Below, piece after piece: positions 54,387 through 55,322 of a DNA stretch of 55,322 nucleotides. The DNA comes from Streptomyces scabichelini. GTDB lineage: Bacteria; Actinomycetota; Actinomycetes; Streptomycetales; Streptomycetaceae. Position numbers and translations under genes: made by a program. Position 1 is the stretch's first letter, and each line of letters begins with the position of its first letter. The stretch lies in assembly GCF_011045015.1 (NCBI RefSeq), contig NZ_JAAKZY010000047.1:1-55322 (forward strand). The letters are read 5' to 3'. The notes under the pieces were generated by a model. The model searched no databases. It was not told the origin of the DNA and worked only from the letters and a program-made list of their open reading frames with translations.

Positions 54387-55322
54387 CCGGCTCCTCGACA
54401 CCCCGGCCCCCGGAGGTCCTCGCGCGTTCCGCGACCGGATCGTGGCTGTTCGACGGGCCTCCGGACGCCCGCCCGGACGCGCCGCCGTCACGGTCCGACC
54501 CGGGCGGCGACCTTCCGGCGGCGGTCCTGTTCGACCGCGACGGCACGCTCGTGGTGGACGTGCCCTACAACGGCGACCCGGCGCGGGTCGAACCCATGCC
54601 GTCGGCGCGGGAGGCCGTCGAGGCGGTACGCGCCCTGGGGATTCCGGTCGGGGTCGTGAGCAACCAGTCGGGTGTGGCCCGCGGGATGCTGACGTACCGT
54701 CAAGTCGAGGCCGTACGGCGCCGGGTGGAGGACCTCCTCGGTCCGTTCGCCGTGTGGGCGGTCTGCCCGCACGGACCGGACGACGGCTGCGGCTGCCGCA
54801 AACCCGCCCCGGGCCTGATCCTGGCCGCCTGCGAACGACTCGGCGTCTCCGCCGAACGCACCACCGTCATCGGCGACATCGGCGCCGACATGGCAGCCGC
54901 CCGCGCCGCCGGCGCCCGCGGCGTACTGGTGCCGACCCCCATCACCCGCCCCGAGGAGATCGAAACCGCCGACACCACGGCCCCCGACCTGCTCGCAGCA
55001 GTGCGGCTGGTGCAGAGCGCGGGTTCTGACGGGCCGGAGTCCGTGCGCCGGCCGGAAACTGTGCCGGAGCGGCCGCGGCCGGTGGATGATGCCGAGGACG
55101 TGAACCCGGCGCGCCGTGCGGCGGGCGGGCCCGAGTCCGGGCACGGGGGCGACGGCGTGCGTCGGGCGGAGGCTCTGCCGGGTCGGCCGGGGTCGGTGGA
55201 CCGGGCTGAGGGCGCGTTTCTGGCGGGTCGTGCGGCGGGCGGGTCGGAGTCCGGGCGTGGGGTCGGGGGTGTGCGTCGGGCGGAGGCTCTGCCGGGTCGG
55301 CCGGGGTCGGTGGACCGGGCTG
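54383..55322 (+). CDS. HAD-IIIA phosphatase (GmhB-like) with repetitive C-terminal tail, partial
   Basis: The gene starts at ATG 54383 (overlapping the GT2 stop) and is still open at the right edge, 313 codons in. Residues about 45-215 are a histidinol-phosphatase/GmhB-like HAD domain: AAVLFDRDGTLVVDVPYNGD (nucleophile DRDGT), VGVVSNQSGVARGM, the zinc loop CPHGPDDGCGCRKPAPG and VIGDIGADMAAARAAGA. GmhB removes a phosphate from heptose 1,7-bisphosphate, so a heptose-like sugar is a reasonable guess for the cluster. From about residue 215 the protein turns into Gly/Arg/Pro-rich 38-residue repeats of unknown role, perhaps a linker to a further domain outside the window. Confidence 0.88.
   Translation, partial: MTGSSTPRPPEVLARSATGSWLFDGPPDARPDAPPSRSDPGGDLPAAVLFDRDGTLVVDVPYNGDPARVEPMPSAREAVEAVRALGIPVGVVSNQSGVARGMLTYRQVEAVRRRVEDLLGPFAVWAVCPHGPDDGCGCRKPAPGLILAACERLGVSAERTTVIGDIGADMAAARAAGARGVLVPTPITRPEEIETADTTAPDLLAAVRLVQSAGSDGPESVRRPETVPERPRPVDDAEDVNPARRAAGGPESGHGGDGVRRAEALPGRPGSVDRAEGAFLAGRAAGGSESGRGVGGVRRAEALPGRPGSVDRA
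55157..55322 (+). repeat. 114-bp tandem repeat in the C-terminal tail of the HAD gene
   Basis: Bases 55157-55208 and 55271-55322 are identical over 52 bp, a period of 114 bp or 38 codons; the blocks before each (GPESG.../GSESG...) also match, and a diverged earlier unit begins near 55037. The encoded unit reads like VRRAEALPGRPGSVDRA. The array runs off the window. Confidence 0.9.

Overview
The window looks like a stretch of a Streptomyces (or close relative) chromosome. It is very GC-rich, third codon positions are almost always G or C, GTG starts are common, and genes are coupled through ATGA or GTGA overlaps. The protein set is typical of the genus: GlgE/TreS, a DUF5133 protein, an SpoIIE-type phosphatase with PAS and GAF domains, a secreted lectin-pectate lyase, an LCP protein, ROK regulators and many TetR/OmpR-type regulators. 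I see no tRNA, rRNA, insertion sequence, prophage or CRISPR array. Genes run off both ends: treS on the left and an HAD phosphatase on the right.

Layout. (1) 1-9.1 kb: a glycogen/maltose-1-phosphate unit on the minus strand (DUF5133 - glgE - treS), a plus-strand ATP-binding regulator, a PPOX/F420-type oxidoreductase, an unrecognised membrane protein with four 33-residue repeats, and a fadD-like ligase followed by a GMC oxidoreductase. (2) 9.4-18.8 kb: a PMT-like membrane glycosyltransferase; an NADPH-FMN reductase divergent from a TetR gene with two copies of one palindromic operator between them; a pectate lyase with a lectin domain; an APH-type kinase; a CapA phosphatase coupled to an MBL-like protein; and a two-gene permease/TIGR03943 metal-export type unit. 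(3) 19.0-28.2 kb: a divergent catabolic regulon with an M81 peptidase and a ROK repressor on the minus strand, and a lipoprotein, two permeases, a fused double ATPase and a ROK kinase on the plus strand.

(4) 28.2-31.8 kb: an apparently leaderless 36-codon small ORF that overlaps (TTGA) the TTG start of a membrane protein fusing a degenerate polysaccharide deacetylase domain to a processive GT2 synthase, followed by an LCP ligase. (5) 31.8-35.8 kb: an acyl-CoA dehydrogenase-like flavoprotein, a PAS-PAS-GAF-PP2C phosphatase and a shortened P-loop kinase. (6) 35.8-42.9 kb: a five-gene minus-strand operon of flavin monooxygenase, FMN hydroxyacid oxidase, atypical P450, CPA2 antiporter and ThDP enzyme. 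It looks like a small uncharacterised oxidative pathway and is the best candidate here for a new system. (7) 43.2-43.8 kb: a decayed ArsR/SRPBCC pair. (8) 43.9-50.1 kb: a cold shock protein, an acyltransferase-3/SGNH pair, a response regulator - histidine kinase - GerMN lipoprotein operon and a hypothetical gene. (9) 50.6-55.3 kb: a glycan cluster of a sugar-nucleotide decarboxylase/epimerase, a NodU-type carbamoyltransferase, a GT2 and a GmhB-like HAD phosphatase whose C-terminus is a 38-residue tandem repeat running off the window.

A recurring small-scale theme is short tandem duplication at gene ends and starts (2213, 5234, 11136, 16951, 47392, 55157). Several of these duplicate stop or start codons.
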